Source: Paracoccaceae bacterium (GTDB lineage: Bacteria; Pseudomonadota; Alphaproteobacteria; Rhodobacterales; Rhodobacteraceae). Taken from it: a stretch of DNA of 64,000 nucleotides. Below the pieces are notes generated by a model that saw only the letters and a program-made list of their open reading frames with translations, was not told the DNA's origin and searched no databases. The translations under genes and the position numbers were made by a program. Below, piece after piece: positions 33,670-42,948 of this stretch. The stretch covers positions 124,001 to 188,000 of the forward strand of contig WKFK01000011.1 in NCBI GenBank assembly GCA_014872815.1. Direction: 5' to 3'. Position 1 is the stretch's first letter. Each line of letters begins with the position of its first letter.

Positions 33670-35247
33670 TTAGTATCCTATTGCTGCGCCGTCTTTGCGC
33701 GGATCAGAGGCGCCTTCGAGCACGCCGTTCTTGTGAATGCGGATCGCTTGCGCGCCGCCGATGGGCATGTCCGGCACCACAACCTTGTGCCCCATGTCCG
33801 CAAGCTCTTGCTTCACGCTGTCGCTATAGCCCCGTTCCAGCTTCAACTCACCGTCCTCAACAAAGGACCGCGGCGAATCCAGCGCGGTTTGCGGGTCCAT
33901 GCCAAAATCTTCCATGTTGGACAGCACCCGCGCATGGCCGTTAGGTTGATAGTGCCCCCCCATCACGCCAAAGGGCATCTCCACACGCCCGTCGCGGCAG
34001 ATCATGCCGGGGATGATTGTGTGCATTGGGCGCTTGCCGCCTTTGAGCTCGTTGGGGTGCCCTTCTTTCAAGGTGAAGCCGCCGCCGCGGTTCTGCATCA
34101 GGATGCCAAATTTGTCAGACGCAATGCCGGAGCCAAAAGCGTGGAAGATCGAATAGATCATCGACACCGCCATGCCGTCTTTGTCGACCACCGACAGGTA
34201 TACCGTGTCTTTATGCACCGCTTCGGTCAGCGGCGCAGGTGCGGCCATGGCGCGTTTGGGGTCAATCAGCGCCGCCAGTTTGTCTGCGGTTTCCTGTGCA
34301 ATCATATGCGCGGTGCGCGTCGTGTGATCTGGATCGGCAATCAGGCGGTCACGCGCATCATAAGCCAGCTTCGCAGCCTCGGCCTCGATGTGTGTACGCT
34401 CAATGCCAAAGGGATCCATCGAGGCGATGTCAAAATGCTTGAGGATGTTGAGCAAGAGGATCGCGGTAGCACCCTGCCCGTTTGGCGGATGCTCCAGCAG
34501 CTCTGCGCTTTTGTAGGTGCCACCAATAGGCGTGGCGTCATTGCCAGCGGTGGCGGCAAAGTCTTCCATCGTGTGCACACCACCCATGGCGCGGAGGGTG
34601 GTAACCATGTCTTCGGCGATCTCTCCGGTGTAAAAGGCATCGCGGCCTTGCGCGGATACACGACGCAGCACTTCGGCCTGTCCCGGTGCGCGGAAGATAT
34701 CGCCTTTGGTCAGCGGTTTGCCATCGCGCAGATAGTGCCGCCGCCCGTGACCTTGCAGGTTGCCTTGGGTCTGATGCCAGTCAAAGGCGGAGCGCGGCCC
34801 TACGGGAATACCTTCCTCGGCATAGTGGATGACCGGGGCCAAACTGTCCGCGATGCCCAGCTTGCCGTATTTTTCCGACAAAGTGCAAAATCCGTCGATG
34901 GCGCCCGGCACGGTCACGGCCTCAACACCAAACAGCGGCACCGCATCCAACCCACGGGCACGCAGATCGGCGGCATCCGCTGCGGCCGGCGCACGGCCGG
35001 AGCCATTGTAAGCAAAAACCTCTTCGCTGCCTGCGGGAGACACAAGCGTGAAGCAATCGCCGCCAATGCCGGTGGACGCTGGCTCACAAATTCCTAGAAG
35101 CACCGACCCTGCGATGGCCGCATCCATGGCGTTGCCGCCCTGGCGCAGAATATCGACGGCCACCTGCGCCGCCAAAGGCGTGGATGTGGCACACATGCCA
35201 TTGGTCGCCATCACTGGCGACCGGCCCGGAAAATGAAAATCTCGCAT
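33670..35247 (-). CDS. ggt: Gamma-glutamyltransferase family protein
   Basis: 525 residues, Ntn-hydrolase. The proenzyme runs to the predicted cleavage before Thr in HKDTVYLSVVDKDGMAVSMI; the small subunit has GGGFTL, the G-G-K-R-P/MHTIIPGM stretch and FGVMGGHYQPNGH. It lacks a cleavable signal peptide, like the cytosolic YwrD-type members, and so may hydrolyse internal glutathione or gamma-glutamyl compounds or act as an acylase. AGGGAG lies 4 nt before the ATG. Confidence 0.9.
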   Translation of the reverse strand: MRDFHFPGRSPVMATNGMCATSTPLAAQVAVDILRQGGNAMDAAIAGSVLLGICEPASTGIGGDCFTLVSPAGSEEVFAYNGSGRAPAAADAADLRARGLDAVPLFGVEAVTVPGAIDGFCTLSEKYGKLGIADSLAPVIHYAEEGIPVGPRSAFDWHQTQGNLQGHGRRHYLRDGKPLTKGDIFRAPGQAEVLRRVSAQGRDAFYTGEIAEDMVTTLRAMGGVHTMEDFAATAGNDATPIGGTYKSAELLEHPPNGQGATAILLLNILKHFDIASMDPFGIERTHIEAEAAKLAYDARDRLIADPDHTTRTAHMIAQETADKLAALIDPKRAMAAPAPLTEAVHKDTVYLSVVDKDGMAVSMIYSIFHAFGSGIASDKFGILMQNRGGGFTLKEGHPNELKGGKRPMHTIIPGMICRDGRVEMPFGVMGGHYQPNGHARVLSNMEDFGMDPQTALDSPRSFVEDGELKLERGYSDSVKQELADMGHKVVVPDMPIGGAQAIRIHKNGVLEGASDPRKDGAAIGY

Positions 35248-35332
35248 GACGTCTCCCTAATTCACATGTGAACTTTATCGGGAGATACGGGTGATGCAAC
35301 CAATTGGACCAAGACCAGTCCAAGTTTGTCGA

Positions 35333-35764
35333 TCAATCAGGGACGCGGAAGCTGAGTTCGTTGTGTCCTGTGGGGTGGCGTTGATAGCCAATGTCTTGCG
35401 CCAGAGACCGTACCAACCCCCAGCCAAACCCACCTTCGGGCATGTCCAGCAGATCCCGGTTCAGGTCAGGCATGACCCCATCCGGCAGTTGGTTGCCCGG
35501 CATTTCGGCGCCGTTGTCGCGCACTTCCACAAACCAGCACTGGTCTGCGTAGTTACACGCGATCACAATCTGCCCATCACTGCGCCCGGCAAGCGCATGT
35601 TCCACCACATTATTCAGAACTTCGGCCAGCACGATCTCGAGCACACCCGCATTACACGCCGCAAATTCCTGCGCCGTCAGCTTGTGTCGCAACGTTTCAA
35701 GCGCGTTTCGCACCTCCGTAGGGGTGCCCTTCAGCTCGATATGGATATCAGCCTTGGGTTTCAT
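35333..35764 (-). CDS. RsbW-like anti-sigma factor / serine kinase (GHKL ATPase)
   Basis: 143 residues. HATPase_c fold: N-box LAEVLNNVVEHALAG, G1 VEVRDNGAEMP, G2 GGFGWGLVRSL. In the partner-switching scheme such kinases bind a sigma factor or phosphorylate an STAS antagonist. The STAS gene lies just upstream on the same strand (35 bp). No sigma factor or PP2C phosphatase is in the window. Confidence 0.88.
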   Translation of the reverse strand: MKPKADIHIELKGTPTEVRNALETLRHKLTAQEFAACNAGVLEIVLAEVLNNVVEHALAGRSDGQIVIACNYADQCWFVEVRDNGAEMPGNQLPDGVMPDLNRDLLDMPEGGFGWGLVRSLAQDIGYQRHPTGHNELSFRVPD

Positions 35765-35799
35765 CAATCCCGGTGGATCCTTAGCATCAGACCAAAAGG

Positions 35800-36129
35800 T
35801 TAAACGACAAACGCGTCGTCCAGAGAATCGTGAATTCGGAACACGGTGTCCATACGGGTCAAGCGGAAAACTTTATCCACATTTTCGTTAAGTCCCGCCA
35901 ATTCCAAGGGGTTTTTGCCCCCCAGTTGCTTCATGGCCGCCACAATGGCCCCCAGTCCGCTGGAGTCGATAAAATCTACTTCGGAGAGATTCAGTACCAC
36001 ACGGCCATCAACCGCGTCGGTTTCTTCGCGCATCCGGTCTTTGAATTGGATCGCCACGGACGCATCAATGCGCGACTCGTGAACGGATACCACCAGGGCA
36101 TCACCCTCTGCCTTACTCGACAGATTCAT
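35800..36129 (-). CDS. STAS anti-sigma factor antagonist (RsbV/SpoIIAA-like)
   Basis: 109 residues. STAS fold with VDFIDSSGLGAIVAAMKQLG, the conserved Ser that is phosphorylated in RsbV/SpoIIAA. Together with the downstream kinase it forms a partner-switch pair that could free a sigma factor or control another target. AGGAGACG precedes the ATG. Confidence 0.92.
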   Translation of the reverse strand: MNLSSKAEGDALVVSVHESRIDASVAIQFKDRMREETDAVDGRVVLNLSEVDFIDSSGLGAIVAAMKQLGGKNPLELAGLNENVDKVFRLTRMDTVFRIHDSLDDAFVV

Positions 36130-36324
36130 ATGACGTCTCCTTCACCTTTCGTCCTTGGCACAGTTTAGGCCTCAATCGTTACCAATGTATGAGCAAATCC
36201 CGTGGATCTACGGAATTGCGCGAGACCTGCATTTGGCGCAAAGAGCCCTGTAACATCCTTGCAAAGATTATCAGGCAAGGCCAAGGGCAATTAGATTGAT
36301 AGGACTGCGGAGGAGGAAAAAACC

Positions 36325-37497
36325 ATGAAAAAAGTAGTGATTGCGGGCGCCGCCCGCACGCCAATGGGCGGATTTCAGGGCGCTTTTGATGGTGTTGAGG
36401 CCGCTGAGCTTGGCGGCACCGCGATTCGAGCAGCGCTGGCCGATGCCGGTGCCACCACCGCGGACGAAGTGTTAATGGGCTGCGTTCTGCCAGCAGGTCA
36501 GGGTCAGGCGCCAGCGCGTCAGGCGGGGTTCAAAGGCGGCCTTGGTGAAGAGGTGCCTGCCACAACGTTGAACAAAATGTGCGGCTCCGGCATGAAAGCC
36601 GCGATGATGGCTTTTGACAGTGTCGCGCTGGGCGATCGGGACGTGATGATCGCGGGCGGTATGGAGAGCATGACCAACGCACCCTATGTGCTGCCCAAGA
36701 TGCGCGGCGGTGCACGGATTGGGCATCAGCAGGTGATCGACCACATGTTCCTAGATGGCTTGGAAGACGCCTACGACAAAGGCCGTCTGATGGGCACCTT
36801 TGCCGAAGACTGCGCCGAGAGCTTTCAGTTCACCCGCGAGGCGCAGGACGAATATGCCCTCAAATCCTTGTCAAACGCGTTGGAAGCGCAGAAGTCTGGC
36901 GCGTTTGAAGGCGAGATTGCCGCGGTGACACTGAAAACCCGCAAAGGTGAGGTGGAGATTGCCGAAGACGAGCAGCCAGGCAACGCCCGCCCCGAAAAGA
37001 TCCCGCAGTTGAAGCCCGCCTTCCGCAAGGACGGCACCGTGACACCGGCCAACAGCTCCTCGATCTCTGACGGCGCGGCCGCGCTGGTTGTAGCCTCCGC
37101 AGAGGCGGCAGAGGCGCAGGGCCTGAAAGTGCGCGCGGAAATTGTGGGCCATGCCAGCCATGCGCAGGCGCCCGGCCTGTTCACCACCGCGCCTGTGCCA
37201 GCGGCGCAAAAGCTGCTGGAGAAGATTGGCTGGAAAAAGGAAGACGTGGACCTTTGGGAGGTCAACGAAGCATTTGCCGTGGTGCCGATGGCCTTCATGC
37301 ATGAGATGGGCCTGAGCCGCGATATCGTGAATGTGAACGGCGGTGCCTGTGCGCTGGGTCACCCGATTGGCGCCTCTGGCGCGCGCATCATGGTTACCCT
37401 GCTGAACGCGCTGGAGAAGCGTGGGTTGAAGCGAGGTGTGGCTGCGATCTGCATCGGCGGCGGCGAAGGCACGGCGATTGCAATTGAACGCGTCTAA
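36325..37497 (+). CDS. phaA: Acetyl-CoA C-acyltransferase (thiolase)
   Basis: 390 residues, full length. Acyl-enzyme Cys86 (NKMCGSGMKA), the NEAFAV loop, His346 (GGACALGHPIGASG) and Cys376 (CIGGGEG). It could condense two acetyl-CoA (acetoacetyl-CoA for polyhydroxybutyrate or the ethylmalonyl-CoA route) or run beta-oxidation; the small enzyme with biosynthetic-type motifs favours the former. The SD is an unusually long GGAGGAGGA (36309-36317), a perfect 9-nt complement of the sRNA loops at 3961-4360. Confidence 0.9.
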   Translation: MKKVVIAGAARTPMGGFQGAFDGVEAAELGGTAIRAALADAGATTADEVLMGCVLPAGQGQAPARQAGFKGGLGEEVPATTLNKMCGSGMKAAMMAFDSVALGDRDVMIAGGMESMTNAPYVLPKMRGGARIGHQQVIDHMFLDGLEDAYDKGRLMGTFAEDCAESFQFTREAQDEYALKSLSNALEAQKSGAFEGEIAAVTLKTRKGEVEIAEDEQPGNARPEKIPQLKPAFRKDGTVTPANSSSISDGAAALVVASAEAAEAQGLKVRAEIVGHASHAQAPGLFTTAPVPAAQKLLEKIGWKKEDVDLWEVNEAFAVVPMAFMHEMGLSRDIVNVNGGACALGHPIGASGARIMVTLLNALEKRGLKRGVAAICIGGGEGTAIAIERV

Positions 37498-37520
37498 GCG
37501 CTGACAGTCTTAGAAATGCA

Positions 37521-37551
37521 AAACGCCGCGAGACACACTCGCGGCGTTTTT
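37521..37551. terminator. Bidirectional terminator, thiolase / DUF2065 operon
   Basis: AAACGCCGCGAG/CTCGCGGCGTTT with a 5-nt loop and T5. Confidence 0.88.
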
Positions 37552-37562
37552 GTTTGTGTACC

Positions 37563-37760
37563 TTAGGCGCCCAATGATTTGGCAATCCAGACCACGAGCA
37601 CACCGAGTGCTACGGCCGTCAAGCCCATGGAGCGGCGCTGTCCCTCGCTGAAGCTGCGCAGCATCTCCAGCAGTTCCTCAACAATAGAAGGGGCCAGTGC
37701 GTACACCAGCCCCTCCAAAACCAAGACCAGCCCAAGGGCCAGAAGTGCGGTTTCAACCAT
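37563..37760 (-). CDS. DUF2065 family small membrane protein
   Basis: 65 residues with two membrane segments (ALLALGLVLVLEGLVYALAP and LTAVALGVLVVWIAKSLGA). DUF2065 genes sit next to hflKC in many proteobacteria; function unknown. Its ATG overlaps the hflC stop by one base, so it is the last gene of the hflK-hflC operon. Confidence 0.88.
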   Translation of the reverse strand: MVETALLALGLVLVLEGLVYALAPSIVEELLEMLRSFSEGQRRSMGLTAVALGVLVVWIAKSLGA

Positions 37761-38629
37761 CAGCGACCTTGCACGTCGCGGAAGTAGTTGAAGAAGTCGC
37801 TGTCCGGGGACATCACGATAGAGGAGTTGTCCCCCTTGAGTGCCGCACGGTAGGCATTGAGAGACCGGTAGAATTCAAAGAACTCCGGGTCTTCGCCAAA
37901 GGCTTCCGCAAAGATTGCGTTGCGTTCTGCGTCCGCTTCACCGCGGGTGATCTCCGCCTCACGACGCGCCTCGGAGACAAGCTCCACAACGGTACGATCC
38001 GCTTGCGCGCGCACACGCTGTGCCGCCTCGTTACCACGGGCGCGTTCATCGGTCGCTTCACGCTCCCGCTCTGCCCGCATCCGCTCAAAGGTGGCTTCCA
38101 AGTTCTGCGGCGGAAGATCGGTGGCTTTCAGACGCACGTCGACCACTTCCAAGCCCAGCGCACGCGCTTGGGCAATTGCCGCATTACGGATGCGCAGCAT
38201 CAGCGCGGCACGGTCGGTGGACAGGATGTCTTTGGACGATACGGTACCGAGAACCTCACGGGTCTCCGCAGTCAGGATACGGTCAAGCCGCTGCCCGGCC
38301 ACAACTTCCCCGCCGTTACCAACGGCCTGACGGAACTGGACCACATCAGCAATCCGGTAACGTGCAAAGGCGTCAACAACGAGACGACGGTCATCCGCCG
38401 GTGTGACTTCGATTGGTCCCACGTCGATGGACAAAATACGGTCGTCATAGCGGACAACTTCCTGAATGACAGGAATCTTGAGCGCCAAACCCGGATCCTC
38501 CTTAACGGACACCACGCGACCAAACTGCAGAACCAGCGCCTTTTCACGCTCGTCCACAATGAAGATGGCCGACAGAATGCCGGCAATCGCAATCACCAGA
38601 ACGGGCAAAAGATACGTAGACTTATTCAT
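37760..38629 (-). CDS. hflC: HflC, SPFH/stomatin-family protein
   Basis: 289 residues. An N-terminal membrane anchor (YLLPVLVIAIAGILSAIFIV), band-7/SPFH domain, and a long charged coiled-coil (about 150-240: AEREREATDERARGNEAAQR). With HflK it forms the membrane cage around FtsH and tempers its protease activity. One base separates its ATG from the hflK stop; AAAGGGAG inside hflK is the RBS. Confidence 0.94.
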   Translation of the reverse strand: MNKSTYLLPVLVIAIAGILSAIFIVDEREKALVLQFGRVVSVKEDPGLALKIPVIQEVVRYDDRILSIDVGPIEVTPADDRRLVVDAFARYRIADVVQFRQAVGNGGEVVAGQRLDRILTAETREVLGTVSSKDILSTDRAALMLRIRNAAIAQARALGLEVVDVRLKATDLPPQNLEATFERMRAEREREATDERARGNEAAQRVRAQADRTVVELVSEARREAEITRGEADAERNAIFAEAFGEDPEFFEFYRSLNAYRAALKGDNSSIVMSPDSDFFNYFRDVQGR

Positions 38630-38630
38630 A

Positions 38631-39782
38631 TCAGTTGCTCCCTTTGCGCAGTTCATTCAGCGGCAGATACGGCACCACACCGGAGCCACCCTCGCCGGGC
38701 TCATCGATGATCACCTTGTCGATGTCACCCAGAACCTCTTCCATGGTTTCCAGATAGAGACGCTTGCGGGTCACCTCCGGTGCCTTGGCGTATTCTTCCA
38801 GAACGGCGGTAAAGCGGGACGCCTCACCCTGCGCTTCGTTCACAACCTGCGCACGGTAACCTTCGGCTTCTTCCAAAACCTGCGCGGCTTCACCGCGGGC
38901 TTCCGCCAGAACACGGTTGGCATAGGCATCCGCAACGTTTTGCAGTCGGTCACGCTCCTGCGCAGCGGCCTGAACGTCACGGAACGCGTCGATCACGCTG
39001 GCCGGCGGGTCAGCACGGTCAAAGTTCACACGCACGATGTTCACACCACTGTCGTAGCTGTCGAGCGTGTCTTGAATGAGTTCCTGCAGACGGTCCGCAA
39101 TCACACCACGATCCCGGTTGAGGATTGGGGCAAGTTCGGATTGCGCAATGATCTCACGCATGGCCGATTCCGACACCGCGCGAATGGTCTGGGGCGGATC
39201 CGCCAGGTTAAACAGGTATTTGGCTGGGTCCGCGATGTTCCACACCACCTGATAGTCGACATCCACAACGTTTTCGTCGCCGGTCAGCATCAGGCCGTCT
39301 TCGCCACGGCGTGCGCCACCCATGTCTTCGGTCTGTTCGCGGGTTACTGGCAGAACTTCTTTGGTGACAAACGGCCACGGCGCAAAGTTCAGACCTTCTG
39401 TGCCGGTGCTATAGTATTCCCCAAGGAAAAGCTCGACGGATTGTTCAAAGTTCTGCACCCGGTAAAAGCTGGCAGCGCCCCAGGCGATAACCGCTGCGGC
39501 AGCGCCAACCAGCAACATACCCTTGCTGATACCCGGGCCACCGGCTCCGCCTTGACCGCTGCCGTTTTGGCCGCCGCCCTGACCACCACGACCGCCCATC
39601 AGCACCTTCAACTGGTCCTGACCTTTTTTCATCAGGTCATCAATGTCGGGAATCTGCGGGCCATCGCCCTCAGGGGGACGTCGGCCGCCACCGTTGTTGT
39701 TGCCACGGTTGCCCCCACCTTGGTTGCCTCCGCCTTGGTTGTTGCCGCCCCCTCCCCAGGGGCCGCCGCTGTTTCCTGCCAT
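38631..39782 (-). CDS. hflK: HflK, SPFH/stomatin-family protein
   Basis: 383 residues. The cytosolic N-terminus is Gly/Asn/Gln-rich (about residues 3-40), then a membrane segment (GMLLVGAAAAVIAWGAASFY, about 90-110), the SPFH domain with EQSVELFLGEY, and a coiled-coil (QERDRLQNVADAYANRVLAE). Partner of HflC in the FtsH regulatory complex. The ATG at 39782 follows AGAGGGA. Confidence 0.94.
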   Translation of the reverse strand: MAGNSGGPWGGGGNNQGGGNQGGGNRGNNNGGGRRPPEGDGPQIPDIDDLMKKGQDQLKVLMGGRGGQGGGQNGSGQGGAGGPGISKGMLLVGAAAAVIAWGAASFYRVQNFEQSVELFLGEYYSTGTEGLNFAPWPFVTKEVLPVTREQTEDMGGARRGEDGLMLTGDENVVDVDYQVVWNIADPAKYLFNLADPPQTIRAVSESAMREIIAQSELAPILNRDRGVIADRLQELIQDTLDSYDSGVNIVRVNFDRADPPASVIDAFRDVQAAAQERDRLQNVADAYANRVLAEARGEAAQVLEEAEGYRAQVVNEAQGEASRFTAVLEEYAKAPEVTRKRLYLETMEEVLGDIDKVIIDEPGEGGSGVVPYLPLNELRKGSN

Positions 39783-39863
39783 TCGGGATCTTCCCTCTCT
39801 ATATCGTCTTTGGCGCTTCCCTAAACGTGAGGGTTGCGCCAGAAAAATCAACCCATGTGCGGC

Positions 39864-41219
39864 CTATAGGCTGCGAACAGGGGCTTTCATGGTGACCAGT
39901 TCTTCGGACATGGTCGGGTGCACCGCCACGGTCCGGTCGAAGTCTTCTTTGGTGGCGCCCATTTTTACGGCGATGCCTGCCAGCTGGATCATCTCGCCCG
40001 CACCGGGCGCGACGATGTGACAGCCCAGCACCTTGCGGGTGGCTTTGCTGACAATCAGCTTCATCAGGACGCGCTCTGCACGACCGGCAAAGGCCTGCTG
40101 CATCGGTTTGAAGCTGGTGGCGTAAACCTCGATCGGTTCCTGCTCTGCGGCTTCCTCTTCCGAAAGCCCCACAGTGCCCATTTCCGGCTGTGTGAAGATC
40201 GCGGTTGGGATCAACTCGTGGTCCACCGGCGTTGGGTTGCCTTTGAACACGGTTTCCACAAAGGCCATGCCCTCGCGGATCGCCACAGGCGTGAGGTTCA
40301 CGCGGTCAGTCACGTCTCCCACGGCGTAGACGGATGGCACGCCGGTCTGGCTGTACTCATCCACGACCACTTCGCCTTTGCGCCCCAGCTTCACGCCGAT
40401 CTCTTCAAGACCCATATTGTCGGTGTTGGGCGCACGGCCGGTGGCAAACATCACCTGATCAAACAAGCGCTCTTCGCCGTTGGTGGCCTTCACCCAAATC
40501 TTGTCGCCTTCTTTGCGCATCTCAAGGATGTTGGTGCCACAGTGCAGGTCCACGCCGCGCTGCTTCATCTCTTCGGCCACCAGACCGCGCGCTTCATCGT
40601 CAAAGCCGCGCAAGATTTGCGCACCGCGATAGAACTGCGTGGTTTTCACGCCAAGGCCGTTCATGATGCCCGCAAACTCGGACGCAATGTAGCCGCCACC
40701 CACGATCAGAATGCTCTCTGGCAGTTTGTCGAGGTGGAAGATTTCGTTGGAGCTGATGCCCAGCTCTGCACCCGGAAGGTCCGGCCAGACCGGACGGCCA
40801 CCCATCGCCAGAAGGATGTGCTTCGCCGTCTTCTGCGTGCCATCGGCCAGTTCAACCGTATGCGCATCCACCATTTTGGCGCGCTGATCAAAGCTTTCGA
40901 CACCGCTGTTCTTCAGTAGGTTGCGATAGATGCCCTCAAGGCGGTCCAGTTCGGCGTGCAGCTTGCCTTTGAAGGCATCCCAGTCAAATGCACCCGGCTT
41001 GATGTCCCAACCATAAGCCTGTGCGTCTTCGACCATGCCCGCATACTCAGAGGCAAAGACCATCAGCTTCTTGGGCACACAGCCGCGGATCACACAGGTG
41101 CCGCCATAGCGGTCTTCTTCCGCCAGCGCGACCTTTACACCTTCGGCTGCCGCAACACGCGCAGCCCGTACACCACCGGAGCCACCGCCGATGACAAAGA
41201 GATCATAATCAAAGGACAT
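39864..41219 (-). CDS. gor: Glutathione-disulfide reductase
   Basis: 451 residues. FAD site GGGSGGVRAARVAA, redox pair Cys42/Cys47 in GGTCVIRGCVPKK, NADPH site IVGGGYIASEFAGI, FATGRAPNTDNMGL, and the C-terminal VAVHPTMSEEL with the catalytic His of the other subunit. Keeps glutathione reduced; the two GSTs and ggt in the window use the same pool. It follows rpiA by 14 bp and is probably in one operon with it. Confidence 0.95.
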   Translation of the reverse strand: MSFDYDLFVIGGGSGGVRAARVAAAEGVKVALAEEDRYGGTCVIRGCVPKKLMVFASEYAGMVEDAQAYGWDIKPGAFDWDAFKGKLHAELDRLEGIYRNLLKNSGVESFDQRAKMVDAHTVELADGTQKTAKHILLAMGGRPVWPDLPGAELGISSNEIFHLDKLPESILIVGGGYIASEFAGIMNGLGVKTTQFYRGAQILRGFDDEARGLVAEEMKQRGVDLHCGTNILEMRKEGDKIWVKATNGEERLFDQVMFATGRAPNTDNMGLEEIGVKLGRKGEVVVDEYSQTGVPSVYAVGDVTDRVNLTPVAIREGMAFVETVFKGNPTPVDHELIPTAIFTQPEMGTVGLSEEEAAEQEPIEVYATSFKPMQQAFAGRAERVLMKLIVSKATRKVLGCHIVAPGAGEMIQLAGIAVKMGATKEDFDRTVAVHPTMSEELVTMKAPVRSL

Positions 41220-41233
41220 GATGTGCCTTTTTG

Positions 41234-42022
41234 TTAGTCCACCAGATCGGTGAACAGATTGTCTGTTTCTGCGAAGTCGAGCATCGCCTCTTCGATTGTG
41301 CCAGCGTTGATGTCGCGCACTTCCACGCGGCCATCGCCATAGCCCACAACAACCGCATCACAAATATCGATGAAGAGGCCGTTTTCAACCACACCCGGCA
41401 TTTGATTGATCACAAGTGCGAGTTGGCGGGCATCGCCAATGCGGTTGAGGTGCAGATCGAGAATGTGGTTGCCCTCGTCGGTCACAAATGGCGCATCGCC
41501 GTTCATGCGCAGCGTGCTGTTGCGGCCCAAGACATCCATGCTCACAAGGGTTTCTTCGATCAGCGCCTGCGTGGTCTGCCATCCAAAGGGCACCACCTCT
41601 ACCGGCAGGGGGAAAGCACCCAGCGTTTCGACCTCTTTGCCCACATCGGCAATCACAACCATTTGATCTGACGCGGTCGCCACGATCTTTTCCTGCAAGA
41701 GCGCGCCGCCGCCGCCTTTGATCAGGTTCAAGTCCGCATCAAACTCATCTGCGCCGTCGATGGTCACATCGAGCCATTTGGCTTCATCCAGGCTGATCAC
41801 CTCGATGCCGACTTCGCGCGCCAATTCTGCGGTCCGGGTGGAGGTGGGCACGCCCTTGATGCGCAAACCTTGATCGCGCACCATTTCCCCAAGACAGCGC
41901 ACCAGCCATGCGGCGGTTGATCCAGTGCCCAACCCCACGCGCATGCCGTCCTCGACATAGTCGGTGGCGCGTTTGGCGGCGACAAATTTCGCCTTGTCGA
42001 TGGGCGACAACTCTCCGGTCAT
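41234..42022 (-). CDS. rpiA: Ribose-5-phosphate isomerase A
   Basis: 262 residues. GLGTGSTAAWLV (phosphate loop), DVTIDGADEFDADLNLIKGG (catalytic Asp and signature) and GGGALLQEKIVA. Converts ribose 5-phosphate and ribulose 5-phosphate in the pentose phosphate pathway, which also supplies NADPH for the next gene, gor. AGGGAG lies 8 nt before the ATG at 42022; the longer reading upstream has no family similarity. Confidence 0.96.
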   Translation of the reverse strand: MTGELSPIDKAKFVAAKRATDYVEDGMRVGLGTGSTAAWLVRCLGEMVRDQGLRIKGVPTSTRTAELAREVGIEVISLDEAKWLDVTIDGADEFDADLNLIKGGGGALLQEKIVATASDQMVVIADVGKEVETLGAFPLPVEVVPFGWQTTQALIEETLVSMDVLGRNSTLRMNGDAPFVTDEGNHILDLHLNRIGDARQLALVINQMPGVVENGLFIDICDAVVVGYGDGRVEVRDINAGTIEEAMLDFAETDNLFTDLVD

Positions 42023-42240
42023 TGCGGCAACTCCCTGCATGCTTTGCGACTTTATAGGAAAGAAGCGGGTCAGGCGCGAGAGGGGAATATCGGAAAATGC
42101 GCGCAGGACCGTGGTTTGCACCTGAAAATCAGTCTCATGGGTGTGCTTCAGGTGGTTGACCCTCCCGCCTGCGCGTGTTTCCTATCGGAAACGTCGTTTT
42201 TGCGCACTCCGAACCATTCCCCAACCGTTACTGAGCCTCC

Positions 42241-42948
42241 ATGACTGAGACCTTGCGCCTTCACTATGCTCCAGACAATGCGTCGCTGATCATTCGGCTG
42301 GCGTTGGAAGAGCTTGGCCTTCCGTATGAGACCGCGCTGGTCGACCGGCGTAACAAGGCGCAGTACTCCAAAGCCTATCTGGCGCTCAATCCAAACGGCA
42401 CCATTCCTGTTCTGGAAACACCAGACGGCATTCTTTTTGAAACAGCCGCGATCTTGATGTGGTTGTCGGAAAAAACAGGCAAGCTGTCGCCCGAACCCGG
42501 GACGCCGCTGCGCGGGGCGTTTCTAAAATGGATGTTCTGGTGCTCCAACACGTTTCAGATTGACCTGCGCTATTTCTTCTACCCGGAGAAGTGCATCGGA
42601 GAGGATGAGGCGCATCAGGCACAGGTGCGCAAAATGTTTCGTCAGCGCATAGAGACCGACTTGGACATGCTGGAACGCGGACTGTCCCAAACGCCCGGAC
42701 TTGCAGGCGCGGCGCAACCAACGCTTTTGGACTTGTATTTGCCGTGTCTGGTGCGTTGGACGACGCTATATGTAGACACAGCCGACCAGCGCTGGTTCGA
42801 ATTAGGACAATACCCGACCTTGTATTCTGTTTGCGCACGCGCAGAAGGTCGCGCCAGCACACTGGCCGCACAGAATGCTGAAGGTCTGGGCCCAACACCG
42901 TTTACCGCCCCAAAACTAGCCACACCGCCAGAAGGATCTGCCACCTAA
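42241..42948 (+). CDS. Glutathione S-transferase family protein
   Basis: 235 residues. Thioredoxin fold LHYAPDNASLIIRLALEELG, G-site NGTIPVLETPDGILFETAAI, helical domain with LAGAAQPTLLDLYLPCLVRW. Substrate unknown. Its stop overlaps the sdaA ATG by one base (TAATG), so it is translated with the serine deaminase. The RBS is poor. Confidence 0.88.
   Translation: MTETLRLHYAPDNASLIIRLALEELGLPYETALVDRRNKAQYSKAYLALNPNGTIPVLETPDGILFETAAILMWLSEKTGKLSPEPGTPLRGAFLKWMFWCSNTFQIDLRYFFYPEKCIGEDEAHQAQVRKMFRQRIETDLDMLERGLSQTPGLAGAAQPTLLDLYLPCLVRWTTLYVDTADQRWFELGQYPTLYSVCARAEGRASTLAAQNAEGLGPTPFTAPKLATPPEGSAT

Noticed and set aside
33241-35097. 618-codon plus-strand open frame opposite ggt and the rhodanese gene
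   Set aside because: Composition typical of antisense shadows, spans two real genes, no domain seen.
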